Assembly (NCBI GenBank): GCA_014338185.1
Contig: QUBV01000001.1
Span: forward strand, 62,001-126,000
Direction of reading: 5' to 3'
DNA length: 64,000 nucleotides
DNA from: Lysobacterales bacterium
GTDB lineage: Bacteria > Pseudomonadota > Gammaproteobacteria > Xanthomonadales > Rhodanobacteraceae
In this document: positions 27,755 to 35,893 of the stretch, one piece after another
How positions within the stretch are numbered: the stretch's first letter is position 1
Layout of the letters: each line of letters starts with the position of its first letter
The notes under the pieces: model-generated
Seen by the model: the letters and a program-made list of their open reading frames with translations, nothing else
What the model was told of the DNA's origin: nothing
Databases searched by the model: none
Position numbers and translations under genes: made by a program

Positions 27755-29269
27755 CTAGCGCCGGACGTACATGACGTGGCATGCGGTGGCTCCCACACCG
27801 CACCGGGAATTTCCTTCGGTCGTGGAGGAGAACATGACGTTCATGTAGTACGTGGTGTTCGGCTTGAGGTAGCAGAACCACTTCGTCGATGGTTGATTCC
27901 CGAACAACCAATTCAACGTGCCACCATCGTCGGCCTGCACGTTCCTTGCGTAGCAGGCGTTGACCGCAGGATCACCGGCAAAGTCTGCGCAGGTTTCGCT
28001 GATCGAGGCCGACAAGGCGATGCTGCCGCCGTACGTGGAGGATGCGAAATAGCCTGCGCCCGGCGAAGGCGCGGTGGCGCCCGTGGTGAACTTCACGGCG
28101 AAGTATCCGCTGCGCGGCATCAGGAAGCCCGGCGACGAGCCGATGATGCCAGGCCATTCCACCGGAGGCGGTGGTGTCGTGGGCGCGTTGTAGCCCCAGA
28201 TGTTCTTGAATTCATCGAAGCGCACACCCTGGCGTACCCCTTGCGGGACAACGCCATACTTGATGTCGGCGACGTTCATGCGTACGCGCTGCGAGGTATC
28301 TGCCTGGCCTGCAAGGCGTGGATCACCGGCAGGGATGGTGGACGGACAGGCGGACGGCAGTGCGGGATCCTGCACCACGAGACTGGCCTGCCCATTGGCC
28401 GTCTGCTGCCCAAGCGCGCAATTGAGCGTGAAGGTGTAGGTGCCGACCGCGATGGAACTGGGCACAGTCACACTTTGAGAGAGCGCGCCGGAGGCCGGGA
28501 TCGAGAAGGCACCGCTCCAGCCGGTCCAGCCGGGGCTCGGCGCTCCCGATGCCGTTTGTACGGATCCGGTGCAGCTCATGTTGGCCAAGGCGGCATTGGC
28601 GTCGGCCGAAATGGTGATCGTGGCAGGCACCGGAGGTGCACCGGTATCCACGGTGCTCGGGGTGATGGTCGGGATGATGGTGATCGGCGTCGTGTCGGAC
28701 GGTGGGACGTGTGGTGCCGCACCGATCTTGAAACCAGTGGCATTGCTGCAGATCACACCGAAGCTGTAGTCGCCAGACTGCTTGGGCGTGACTGCTTCGT
28801 GATGGACGCCGGCGGGTGCGCTCAGCACCGAGCCGAGAACCCAGCCGTCCATGGTGGAAGCGTTGATGTTGCTGCTGCCGGTGCGCACACACGTGGTCGC
28901 GTCAGGCCCTACCGACCAGTTGACATAAAACGGCACGTTGATCGCCGGCGTGAAGGTGGTGACCGTCCCGTTGGCGTCCTCGGAAACGACGATGGGCGAC
29001 AACTGGAAGTCCGCGGAACTCGAGCCAGCCGGCTGACAGGCATGCGAGTTGGCAGGCTGTTCACTGAGCGTGACACCATCAACCACCAAAGCATCGCTGC
29101 CGGCAGGATCGAGGTGCACGCCTGCGGCGTCGTTGGTGGTAGCCACGCAGGTACCGGACATCGTATTCAAGCGCACGGTGGTGGACGCCGCCTGCGCAAG
29201 TGGGACGATGCTGCTGGTGCCTAGTAGGGTTGCGAACAGGCAGAACCTGCGCGCGGCATGGTGAATCAT
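27755..29269 (-). CDS. Secreted protein of unknown function with Ig-like region
   Basis: The 504-residue product begins with a Sec signal (RRFCLFATLLGTSSIVPLAQAA). The mature part is rich in Thr, Ser, Gly and Pro and has many Cys. Residues about 200-300 resemble a bacterial Ig-like domain (TITISADANAALANMSCTG; SIAVGTYTFTLNCALG). The C-terminal third (DIKYGVVPQGVRQGVRFDEF; KWFCYLKPNTTYYMNVMFSS) is unlike anything I recognise. The ATG at 29269 has GAGG 5 bases upstream. Low codon-bias regularity and lower GC than its neighbours suggest it is less conserved. It could be a surface or T2SS-secreted protein; there is no sorting motif at the C terminus. Confidence 0.75.
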   Translation of the reverse strand: MIHHAARRFCLFATLLGTSSIVPLAQAASTTVRLNTMSGTCVATTNDAAGVHLDPAGSDALVVDGVTLSEQPANSHACQPAGSSSADFQLSPIVVSEDANGTVTTFTPAINVPFYVNWSVGPDATTCVRTGSSNINASTMDGWVLGSVLSAPAGVHHEAVTPKQSGDYSFGVICSNATGFKIGAAPHVPPSDTTPITIIPTITPSTVDTGAPPVPATITISADANAALANMSCTGSVQTASGAPSPGWTGWSGAFSIPASGALSQSVTVPSSIAVGTYTFTLNCALGQQTANGQASLVVQDPALPSACPSTIPAGDPRLAGQADTSQRVRMNVADIKYGVVPQGVRQGVRFDEFKNIWGYNAPTTPPPPVEWPGIIGSSPGFLMPRSGYFAVKFTTGATAPSPGAGYFASSTYGGSIALSASISETCADFAGDPAVNACYARNVQADDGGTLNWLFGNQPSTKWFCYLKPNTTYYMNVMFSSTTEGNSRCGVGATACHVMYVRR

Positions 29270-29304
29270 GAGAGCCTCGCCGGCAGATGTGGAAAACCGG
29301 GGCG

Positions 29305-29310
29305 ATTATA
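29305..29310 (-). promoter_or_regulatory. -10 hexamer upstream of the 504-residue secreted protein
   Basis: A perfect TATAAT reads on the minus strand 35 bases before the start codon at 29269. No convincing -35 lies at 16-18 bases, so this may be a weak or activator-dependent promoter. Just upstream is a palindrome, ATTCCGGAAT (29341-29350). Confidence 0.35.
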
Positions 29311-30041
29311 CAGAATCACCTGCAACGAAAGCCGGACATAATTCCGGAATATTCAGCAACATGGATTTAACGATCGCCCGCCAATGGGCAATGGCGTGGC
29401 CGGCGTGGCAGCGGGTCAACGTGTGGCGTCGAGCGGCTGCAGACGCTGCACTGCCTGCCCAGCATCGATCCGGTCATGGCCCCCGATGTGGTTCGTGGGC
29501 CGGGGCGTCTGGGACTGCTGGCGAAGCGCGCATCGGTTCCAAGGCGTGCCTCGCGAACTGCCAAGGGCAGGAGCGAACGGTCGAACGGAAAGGCGCGGAC
29601 ACGACCAAGGTACCCAAGACCGATCCAGTCTGGCATTGCGGGGGGCGGCGCAGGCACGTTGCCGCTGCTCAATTGGGAACGCCAAGTGGAGTCGCAGGCC
29701 AGCCAAGACGAGTTCCGGACACGCCCCCAGAGCACCCGGGCATCTGCCCGTGGTCCGAGTCCGGCAGTCTGGACGTGCGATGGATGCACAGCGGGCACAC
29801 CGGCATGGTGACGGATGAAACCGGCTGGCCATGAAAGACGACTTTTCCGGAAAGAATCACCGACGGCAGGCCTGGCACGCGCCGCATCACCGCTGTCGCG
29901 GTCAGCGTCACCCATCGAATGACGCCCAAGGGATCAAGGCGCCGACACCCGCATCGGGCTGTTGCGGTGCATGCATGCGGCAAGCGCGATTCAAGCCAAC
30001 TCCCGCACCCCGGGCGCTGCGTTCGCCGAAACTGCGCGACC
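29311..30041. other. 731-base region with no supported gene
   Basis: Several overlapping open frames cross this region on both strands, but their products are low-complexity or Arg/Pro/Ser-rich and show no motif, signal peptide or ribosome site. I cannot support a gene here. The region may carry regulatory sequence or a small RNA, or be the remnant of a lost gene. It separates the two secreted-protein genes. Confidence 0.35.
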
Positions 30042-30074
30042 AAAAAAAAAGGAAGGGGGCTTGCGCCCCCTTCC
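30042..30074 (-). terminator. Intrinsic terminator of the 506-residue secreted protein gene
   Basis: Read on the minus strand, a 10-base-pair stem (GGAAGGGGGC pairing with GCCCCCTTCC, 30051-30074) closes on a GCAA tetraloop and is followed by a run of nine T at 30050-30042. It lies 29 bases after the stop codon. This is the clearest intrinsic terminator in the window. Confidence 0.92.
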
Positions 30075-30102
30075 GTACCACAACACATCAAACCAACGGT
30101 GC

Positions 30103-31623
30103 TTACGAGCACGGATTCAGCGGGATGCCACCCGTGTCGACATCGTTGCACGTGCGGTGTGCGCGATGACGCCACACGCCGTTGTAGTTGGCCGAAGCCG
30201 AACCACGCTGTGCAACCGCCGCCCAGAAGCCCGTGGCCGGCAGGCCATAGAACTGCGTGGCGTTGCTCGAGTTCGGGTTGGTACCACGCGGCAGGATGTG
30301 GCCACCGTCACCCGACTGCAGGTCGAGAGCAGCCCAACCACCGGTGTCACCGAACGGATCAACCGTGCGATACAGCTTCGAACCGAACACCGTCGACTCA
30401 CCCGGGGGCGAGGTCTTGGTGAACGAGATCACGTTGACTTCGTACGGCAGGAACGGCGACTGCGCAAAGCAGGACGCATCCGGCGGCGACGGGCAGCGCG
30501 GGATGACCGTATCGGTGCTGCCTTCTTCGTGATCGAACGTGCTCAGCGTGATCGCAACACGCGACTGGTCGTCCGCGGTCGCACCAAACTTCTCGGCAAA
30601 CGGCGACGTCACATGACCGGGATACAGTGCGTTGTCGACGTAGAAGCGCTTGGTCGGGAACGTGACCACCCAGTCGCTCTGGCCGCCGATCGCGGCATTG
30701 ATCATGTACTCGTTGTACACCGTGTCGGACATGAAGACGGCGCTGACCGCATCTTCACCGGTGCCGTAGTCGGACATGATGAGCGAACCATCGTCGCCGA
30801 ACACGTAGGCACGCGCGATACCCATGAGTGCCGGCGTGAGGCCGACCGGGTTGGTGCGCGCATCCTGCAGCGTCGGGAACAGTGACGACGGACCGGTGTA
30901 ATTCACGAGGTACGAGAAGCCCTCGATCGCATCGGCGTTGTAGCTGAACGCCGTACCGTTGGCGACGTTGGCGATCCAGGTGCCGCCAAACAGACCGCTG
31001 GTGGGTGGCAACAGCTGCGTCGGGATCACCACGTCATCGCCAACCGGGGCCGCGCAGCTCGGCTTGCCGCCGTCCGGGTTGCCGTTCTGCTTGTGGGTGA
31101 TGGCCCGGCCGAGCGGAGTGGCCGGATCGATGTCGCCCATGAGGATCATCTCGAGGTAACCCTCGCGCGTACGATCCTTGGTCTTCGGGCCGGAGTCCTT
31201 CGGGATCGGGCCGCTGGCGCCAATACCGGTGCCGTCGAAGCCACCCGTGCTGAAGCTCCACGGCCGGCTCGGCAGGTAGTCGATGCAGCTCGTGTCGATC
31301 GTGTTGATCGCAGCGCCATTGGAGCCATCGTCGCTGACCCACGCCGTCCACACGTCGGCCGCCGACAGGTACAGGTTGAAGTCCAGCACTTCGCGGCTGT
31401 TGTAGCCTTCGAGGAAGCGAACCTTGACCGCCTTGCCGTATTCCGTGTCGGTATTGACAACGGAGATCAGCGTGTCCTGACCCTTGTTGACCGTGTAATA
31501 GGGGTACAGCAGAACCTGACCCACGCCGTCGGGGTTGAGATTCACGGCATTGGCGAGGCCCGCGAAGCCGGCGATACCGGCGATGCCGGCGACGACGGCA
31601 GTCGTCAAGCTGTTTCTTTTCAT
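30103..31623 (-). CDS. Secreted protein of unknown function, independently transcribed
   Basis: The 506-residue product starts with a Sec signal (KRNSLTTAVVAGIAGIAGFA then GLANA). The mature part is rich in Gly, Asp, Asn and aromatic residues: GVGQVLLYPYYTVNKGQDT, VVNTDTEYGKAVKVRFLEG, SREVLDFNLYLSAADVWTAW, and a C-terminal tail ending GGIPLNPCS. I know similar proteins only as hypothetical surface proteins in gammaproteobacteria. No C-terminal sorting motif is visible. The ATG at 31623 has AGGAG 7 bases upstream. Its own good promoter (31727-31755) and terminator (30042-30074) mark it as a single-gene unit that is probably well expressed. A T2SS substrate is a reasonable guess given the neighbouring operon. 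Confidence 0.8.
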   Translation of the reverse strand: MKRNSLTTAVVAGIAGIAGFAGLANAVNLNPDGVGQVLLYPYYTVNKGQDTLISVVNTDTEYGKAVKVRFLEGYNSREVLDFNLYLSAADVWTAWVSDDGSNGAAINTIDTSCIDYLPSRPWSFSTGGFDGTGIGASGPIPKDSGPKTKDRTREGYLEMILMGDIDPATPLGRAITHKQNGNPDGGKPSCAAPVGDDVVIPTQLLPPTSGLFGGTWIANVANGTAFSYNADAIEGFSYLVNYTGPSSLFPTLQDARTNPVGLTPALMGIARAYVFGDDGSLIMSDYGTGEDAVSAVFMSDTVYNEYMINAAIGGQSDWVVTFPTKRFYVDNALYPGHVTSPFAEKFGATADDQSRVAITLSTFDHEEGSTDTVIPRCPSPPDASCFAQSPFLPYEVNVISFTKTSPPGESTVFGSKLYRTVDPFGDTGGWAALDLQSGDGGHILPRGTNPNSSNATQFYGLPATGFWAAVAQRGSASANYNGVWRHRAHRTCNDVDTGGIPLNPCS

Positions 31624-31726
31624 CGCAACACTCCTAAATTTTTGACACAGGGCTTTTTGCTTTACCGCCAACCCACGCAAGACGCGCAGCGCGCGCCACG
31701 CGAACAGGTCAGGCTTCGGCCCGGGC

Positions 31727-31755
31727 ATGTTAAGCGAAAGGAAAGATCCGTGCAA
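31727..31755 (-). promoter_or_regulatory. Putative sigma-70 promoter of the 506-residue secreted protein gene
   Basis: TTGCAC (31755-31750) and TAACAT (31732-31727) are separated by exactly 17 bases on the minus strand. The start codon is 104 bases downstream of the -10, leaving a leader of roughly 95 bases. The element lies just after the last gene of the secretion operon. Confidence 0.6.
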
Positions 31756-31787
31756 TCCCCCGTTCCATCACAAAAAAGCGAACGGGA

Positions 31788-32204
31788 TCAGTTGCTTGGC
31801 AGGTAGTACCATTGACCATCCAGACGCAACCAGGTCTCCGATTGCTTGCTCGTTGCATCGGTGCGCTGCTCTGCGCGGCCCGGCACGGGCATCGAGTAGG
31901 TGATGGCAACGACGACACTGCAACGGTCGCCATCGCAGTCCTTCTTCTCGAAAGTGGCATGTTTCCAAATCACCGGGCGATTGTTCATCGCAGTCGCGTA
32001 CTGGTCGCGCGTGGTGGTCTCGCGGTAGCCCGGCGTGAGGTAGTCGTAGGCCTTCTCGGCCTCATGCGCGATGAGGTAGTTCCAACGTTCGACGCTGCGC
32101 GTGTCGACCATGTCGGGACTGCTCTTGTCGACGCAGCCCGTGGCGCACAACGTGGCCGCAGCCAGCGCGATGGCCGCGCCTGTCCTGATGAAATCAATGC
32201 TCAC
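31788..32204 (-). CDS. Small lipoprotein coupled to gspD (NTF2-like region)
   Basis: The 138-residue product has a lipoprotein-type signal (IRTGAAIALAAATLCATGC, lipobox Cys24). The mature part has an NTF2/SnoaL-like look: ERWNYLIAHEAEKAYDYLTPG, then VVVAITYSM and a closing SETWLRLDGQWYYLPS. The GTG at 32204 lies inside the last codons of gspD, with GGAG 7 bases upstream, so it is translationally coupled to the secretin. It is the last gene of the T2SS operon. A role as a secretin helper (pilotin-like) or in stabilising secreted cargo is possible; neither has direct evidence. Confidence 0.75.
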   Translation of the reverse strand: MSIDFIRTGAAIALAAATLCATGCVDKSSPDMVDTRSVERWNYLIAHEAEKAYDYLTPGYRETTTRDQYATAMNNRPVIWKHATFEKKDCDGDRCSVVVAITYSMPVPGRAEQRTDATSKQSETWLRLDGQWYYLPSN

Positions 32205-34581
32205 GCGTGGGCTCCTGCGAAGTCGTGGGTGATTCGGGCAATGGCTGCGGTTGTGCCGCCGGCGATGGCGCGGGCGCGACCTGGTTCGTCCGCAGCGGGC
32301 GCAATGACTCGAACTGCTTGATGTAGTCGGCCGTGATCTGGCGCGCCTCGTCGCTGTTGTTGATCACGCGCGGCGTGATGAGCACGATGAGTTCGGTGCG
32401 GTTGGTGCTGTTGTTGGTCGAGCCGAACAGATCGCGCAGTCCGGGAATCTTGCTGATCAATGGCACACCGGTCTTGCGATCCTGCCGCACTTCCTTGATG
32501 AGGCCGCCAAGCAGCAGCGTCTGCCCGCTCTGCACCGCGACCGAGGTCTGGATCTGGCGCTGGGCGATCGGTGGATTGCCGCTCGCGTTGGTGGCCGCGC
32601 CCGGCGTGCTCACTTCCTGGTCGATGTCGAGGTAGACCAGCCCGCCCGGATTGACCCGCGGCATCACGTTGAGCGTGACGCCGGTGCTCAGGTACTGCAC
32701 CGAACCGGTCATGCCGCCGTAGTAGTTGTTGTTGTTGTTTCCCGTGCCGGTGCCGGTGTTGATGCCACCGATCGCACCCAGCCCGTTGTAATAGGTCTGC
32801 ACCACCGGTATCTGGTCGCCCACCGTGAGCGAAGCCTCCTGGTTGTTGTTGACCACCAGCGAGGGCGCCGACAGCGTCTTGGCCACGCCCGACGATTCCA
32901 GCGCGCTCAGCGCGACCTGGAACTTGCTGTTGAGGAACGAGTAGAAGAAGCTCGCGGCACCCTGCCCGGTCGGACCCGGACCGGCGGCGCCGATCGTGCT
33001 GCCACGCCGATGGTATGGGTTGGGATACTGGTACGGATTGCGCTCGGTGTCGTACACACCCGGCGCGGTCATGAGGTTGCCCAGCCACCACTGCACGCCG
33101 TATTGCAGGCCGCCGGTGAGGCTGACTTCGAGGATGCGCGCTTCGATCTGCACCTGCAGCGGCGGTGTATCCAGGCGTCGGATCGCCGCCTGCATCTGCT
33201 CCCATTCGAACGGCTGGGCCATGATGAGGATTTGGTTGTTTTCCTCGATCGCGGAGATGCGGATGTCCGACTCGCGCTTGCCCGACGTGCCGGCTGCCGG
33301 CGCACCCGCCGCGGCGGGTGCGGGTGCCGCGGGCGCGGCCTTTTCCTGGTTCGACTGCGGCCGCAACGAGCTGCCATAGCTCATGCCGCTGTTGATGCCG
33401 CCCATCCCGCCACGGCTGTTGAGCGAGGTCGAGCGCAGGCCTGGCCCGACCCGCCCCGAGGTGCTGCTGCGATGGGTGCCGCTGCTGGTGCCAAGGAAGA
33501 TCTGGCTGAGGTAATCGGCCAGGTCGGGCGCCTTGAGGTTCTTGACGTTGTACACGTACAGCTGCACCGCATTCTCGGCACTGCCGCGATCGAGCCGATA
33601 CAGCCACTGCTCGGCCTGCTTGAGGTACTCGGGCTGCGGCGTGATCACGATCATCGAATTGGTTTCTTCGATGGGCATGAAGCGGAACATGCCGGCCAGC
33701 GGCGATTCGCCTTCGGTGCCAAACAGCTTCTGCAAGTCGGGCATGAGCTTGGCCACGTCCACATGCTGCATGTTGTAGACACCGATCGACATGCCGCGCA
33801 GCCAGTCGACGTCGAAGGTGTCGATGGTGCGCTGGTAGTTCTCCAGTTCCGACGGCGTGCCGGCCAGCACGAGCAGGCTGCGATTGGGGTCGATCTGCAC
33901 GAACGCATCGGCCTTGGCGTAGGGCTTGAGCAGCTTGGCCATCTCCACCGGCGAGATGTAGTGAAGCGGGAAGATGCGCAGGCCATAACCCGGCTGCTGG
34001 CTCGCACCCAGCTGCGGCGTGAGCTTGCCCGGAATCGCGTCGCGTGCGGCCAGCACGGTGTAGCGGTTGCCCTCGCGCACCAGTGCATTGCCGGTCCACG
34101 ACAAGAGCATTTCCAGCACCGGCATCGCGTCCTCGCGCCGGATCGGTCGCGAGGTCGAATAGGTCACGTTGCCGCCGACGTTGGGCGCAATCGTGTAGTT
34201 CTCCTGCAGCATGTCACCCAGGATCGCCTTGACCACCGCCTGGATCGGCTGGTTCTCGAAGTTGAACGTGACCTGGCCTTCGCCCCGCGCGGCCGCCGGC
34301 ACCGGCTGGACCTTGAAGAACTTGCCCGTGCCCGGTTCGATCTCGGGCTTGGGCGGGGCCCGGTCCGCCTTGGCTTCCGGACTGATCGCGATGCCCTGCA
34401 CGGGCTCCTCGCTCACGATCGGCGGCGGGGTGTTGAGGATCGTTTCGGCCGTGAGCACGTCGTCATGCTGGCCGGACATGCGCGTCGCGTCGGAGGTCGC
34501 CGCGCAGCCGGCCAGCAGCCCGAGGCCGAGGCTGAGCAACAGCACTGAGAGTCTGGATCGCACTTGATGGGCTCCCTTCAT
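32194..34581 (-). CDS. gspD: Type II secretion system secretin GspD (lipoprotein, XpsD-like)
   Basis: GspD forms the outer-membrane channel of the type II secretion system. The 795-residue protein begins with a lipobox (LLSLGLGLLAGC, Cys26); I recall XpsD of Xanthomonas also being a lipoprotein. N0-N3 domains follow: VTFNFENQPIQAVVKAIL, YGLRIFPLHYISPVEMAKLL, GVYNMQHVDVAKLMPDLQ and VYNVKNLKAPDLADYLSQIF, with a Gly/Ser/Ala-rich insert at about 390-445. The secretin core is in the last 300 residues (VVNNNQEASLTVGDQIPVV; RTELIVLITPRVI), followed by a Pro/Gln-rich tail. The ATG overlaps the gspN stop as ATGA. Confidence 0.95.
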   Translation of the reverse strand: MKGAHQVRSRLSVLLLSLGLGLLAGCAATSDATRMSGQHDDVLTAETILNTPPPIVSEEPVQGIAISPEAKADRAPPKPEIEPGTGKFFKVQPVPAAARGEGQVTFNFENQPIQAVVKAILGDMLQENYTIAPNVGGNVTYSTSRPIRREDAMPVLEMLLSWTGNALVREGNRYTVLAARDAIPGKLTPQLGASQQPGYGLRIFPLHYISPVEMAKLLKPYAKADAFVQIDPNRSLLVLAGTPSELENYQRTIDTFDVDWLRGMSIGVYNMQHVDVAKLMPDLQKLFGTEGESPLAGMFRFMPIEETNSMIVITPQPEYLKQAEQWLYRLDRGSAENAVQLYVYNVKNLKAPDLADYLSQIFLGTSSGTHRSSTSGRVGPGLRSTSLNSRGGMGGINSGMSYGSSLRPQSNQEKAAPAAPAPAAAGAPAAGTSGKRESDIRISAIEENNQILIMAQPFEWEQMQAAIRRLDTPPLQVQIEARILEVSLTGGLQYGVQWWLGNLMTAPGVYDTERNPYQYPNPYHRRGSTIGAAGPGPTGQGAASFFYSFLNSKFQVALSALESSGVAKTLSAPSLVVNNNQEASLTVGDQIPVVQTYYNGLGAIGGINTGTGTGNNNNNYYGGMTGSVQYLSTGVTLNVMPRVNPGGLVYLDIDQEVSTPGAATNASGNPPIAQRQIQTSVAVQSGQTLLLGGLIKEVRQDRKTGVPLISKIPGLRDLFGSTNNSTNRTELIVLITPRVINNSDEARQITADYIKQFESLRPLRTNQVAPAPSPAAQPQPLPESPTTSQEPTREH

Positions 34582-35288
34582 TTCTTGTCAGGCGTCGGCG
34601 ATGCCGGCGGCCTGCGATTGCGTTCGGCTTCTTCGCGCATCTGGCGGCGACGCTCCTCGATGCGTTTGGCCAGGTCGTCGGCAGCCACATCACTCTTGAC
34701 CTGGGGCGCACTGGCGGGTGCACGCGGTGCGTTGGCACGCGGCGCTGCCCGACCCGCTGCAGTCGGCATGGCACTGGCGGTCTCCAGTTCGACCTCACTG
34801 GTCTCGGCCGCGGCGTTGCGGAATACCGCGACCCTCGGCCTCAGCTCGACCAGCGTCCACGCGGCCTGGTCACCTTCCAACGGCATTCCGACCCTGAGAC
34901 TGACCGGCTGGTTCCGCGTCTTGTCCAGCAGCATGGCCACGCGCACCTGGTTGACTTCGTCGATGATCACGCCGGTCAACTGCACGTTGAGCGGGTTGGC
35001 CGGAGGTTCGGCGTTGTCGTCACCGGCCAGGGCGTCGGCGGGCGTGGGTTCGCGATCCTCGTTGAACAGCGGGTGCGCCTCGATCGCCACATAGGTGCCT
35101 GGCGCCGGCATCTGCGGGGTACGCGCATCAATCGATGGCAGTTCGCGCGCCTGGTCGTCGCCACCAGTGGGCGTGTCCCAGCGATAGCCGCGCCCCAGCC
35201 CCGCATACTGCACGATGAGCAGCAGCAGCAGAGCACCACAGGTCGCGGCGAGTATCCGGGTGGTCATGCGGGCGGCCTGGACGTTCAT
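34578..35288 (-). CDS. gspN: Type II secretion protein N (XpsN-like, GspC-like HR domain)
   Basis: This 236-residue inner-membrane protein has one N-terminal membrane segment (ILAATCGALLLLLIVQYAGL). A beta-rich HR-like domain follows at about 95-155 (VQLTGVIIDEVNQVRVAML; PVSLRVGMPLEGD; LVELRPRVAVFRN), resembling the homology region of GspC. A charged C-terminal tail follows. In Xanthomonas, XpsN sits between xpsM and xpsD and, as I recall, links the inner-membrane platform to the secretin; no separate gspC is present here, so it probably fills that role. It overlaps gspM and gspD by 4 bases each. Confidence 0.85.
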   Translation of the reverse strand: MNVQAARMTTRILAATCGALLLLLIVQYAGLGRGYRWDTPTGGDDQARELPSIDARTPQMPAPGTYVAIEAHPLFNEDREPTPADALAGDDNAEPPANPLNVQLTGVIIDEVNQVRVAMLLDKTRNQPVSLRVGMPLEGDQAAWTLVELRPRVAVFRNAAAETSEVELETASAMPTAAGRAAPRANAPRAPASAPQVKSDVAADDLAKRIEERRRQMREEAERNRRPPASPTPDKK

Positions 35289-35893
35289 TTGCTCTTGCCG
35301 GGCTGGCGCAGGTAGCCGGTGAGGTTGAAGCGCACGTCGAGCGGCTGCGGCGCCACCTTGACATTGGGCCGGCGATAGGTCTGCTGCTTGTAGATCATCA
35401 CCTGGTCGACGAACAGGTAGGGCTTGCCGCTCTCCAGGTCCTGCAGGATCGCCGCCAGCGGTTCAAGGTCGCATTTGAGCCGCGCCTGCACCGTCACACG
35501 CAGGTACACCTCCTCTTGCGCGCCGGCATAACTCTGGGTGCCGTTGTTCTGGCAACGCGCCTCGTTCTTGACATGGTCGGTCATCGCCTGCTTGAGGCGC
35601 TGGATCAGCGCTGCCTCAGCCGCGTTGCGGTCGCTCTCGGCCATGAACGCCGGGTTGCCCTGTTCGTAGGCCTTGACCTCGCCCAGGCGCCGTTCGATGT
35701 CACCCTGCTGCTCGATGATGCGGCTGTACTTGAGCTGCTGGTCGCGCAGGTCCTGCATGTCACTGGCGAACTGCAACTGCGGCGCCACGAACCACCAGTG
35801 CACGCCGACCAGATAGATCAGCAGCAGCACGATCAGCAGCAGCACGACGGCCAGCAGGCGGCCATCCTTGGGCTGGAACTTACTTGTCGCCAC
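35285..35893 (-). CDS. gspM: Type II secretion system protein GspM
   Basis: The 202-residue bitopic protein has one membrane segment near the N terminus (LLAVVLLLIVLLLIYLVGV), a coiled-coil (DLRDQQLKYSRIIEQQGDIE) and a periplasmic ferredoxin-like domain (EEVYLRVTVQARLKCDLEPL; KPYLFVDQVMIYKQQ). It pairs with GspL in the platform. The GTG at 35893 starts inside the last codons of gspL (14-base overlap) with GGAGG 6 bases upstream; the open frame further upstream is gspL out of frame. Confidence 0.85.
   Translation of the reverse strand: MATSKFQPKDGRLLAVVLLLIVLLLIYLVGVHWWFVAPQLQFASDMQDLRDQQLKYSRIIEQQGDIERRLGEVKAYEQGNPAFMAESDRNAAEAALIQRLKQAMTDHVKNEARCQNNGTQSYAGAQEEVYLRVTVQARLKCDLEPLAAILQDLESGKPYLFVDQVMIYKQQTYRRPNVKVAPQPLDVRFNLTGYLRQPGKSK

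Noticed and set aside
27566-29224. 552-residue plus-strand frame opposite the 504-residue secreted protein
   Set aside because: No ribosome site or motif; the minus-strand gene has a signal peptide, start site and -10 box.
29268-29834. Several overlapping frames of 110-190 residues in the region between the secreted-protein genes
   Set aside because: Mutually overlapping, low-complexity and without start signals; not supported as genes.
31756-31787. Inverted repeat CCCGTTC/GAACGGG after the gspD-linked lipoprotein gene as a terminator
   Set aside because: The T-run lies inside the 14-base loop, not after the stem, so it does not look like an intrinsic terminator.
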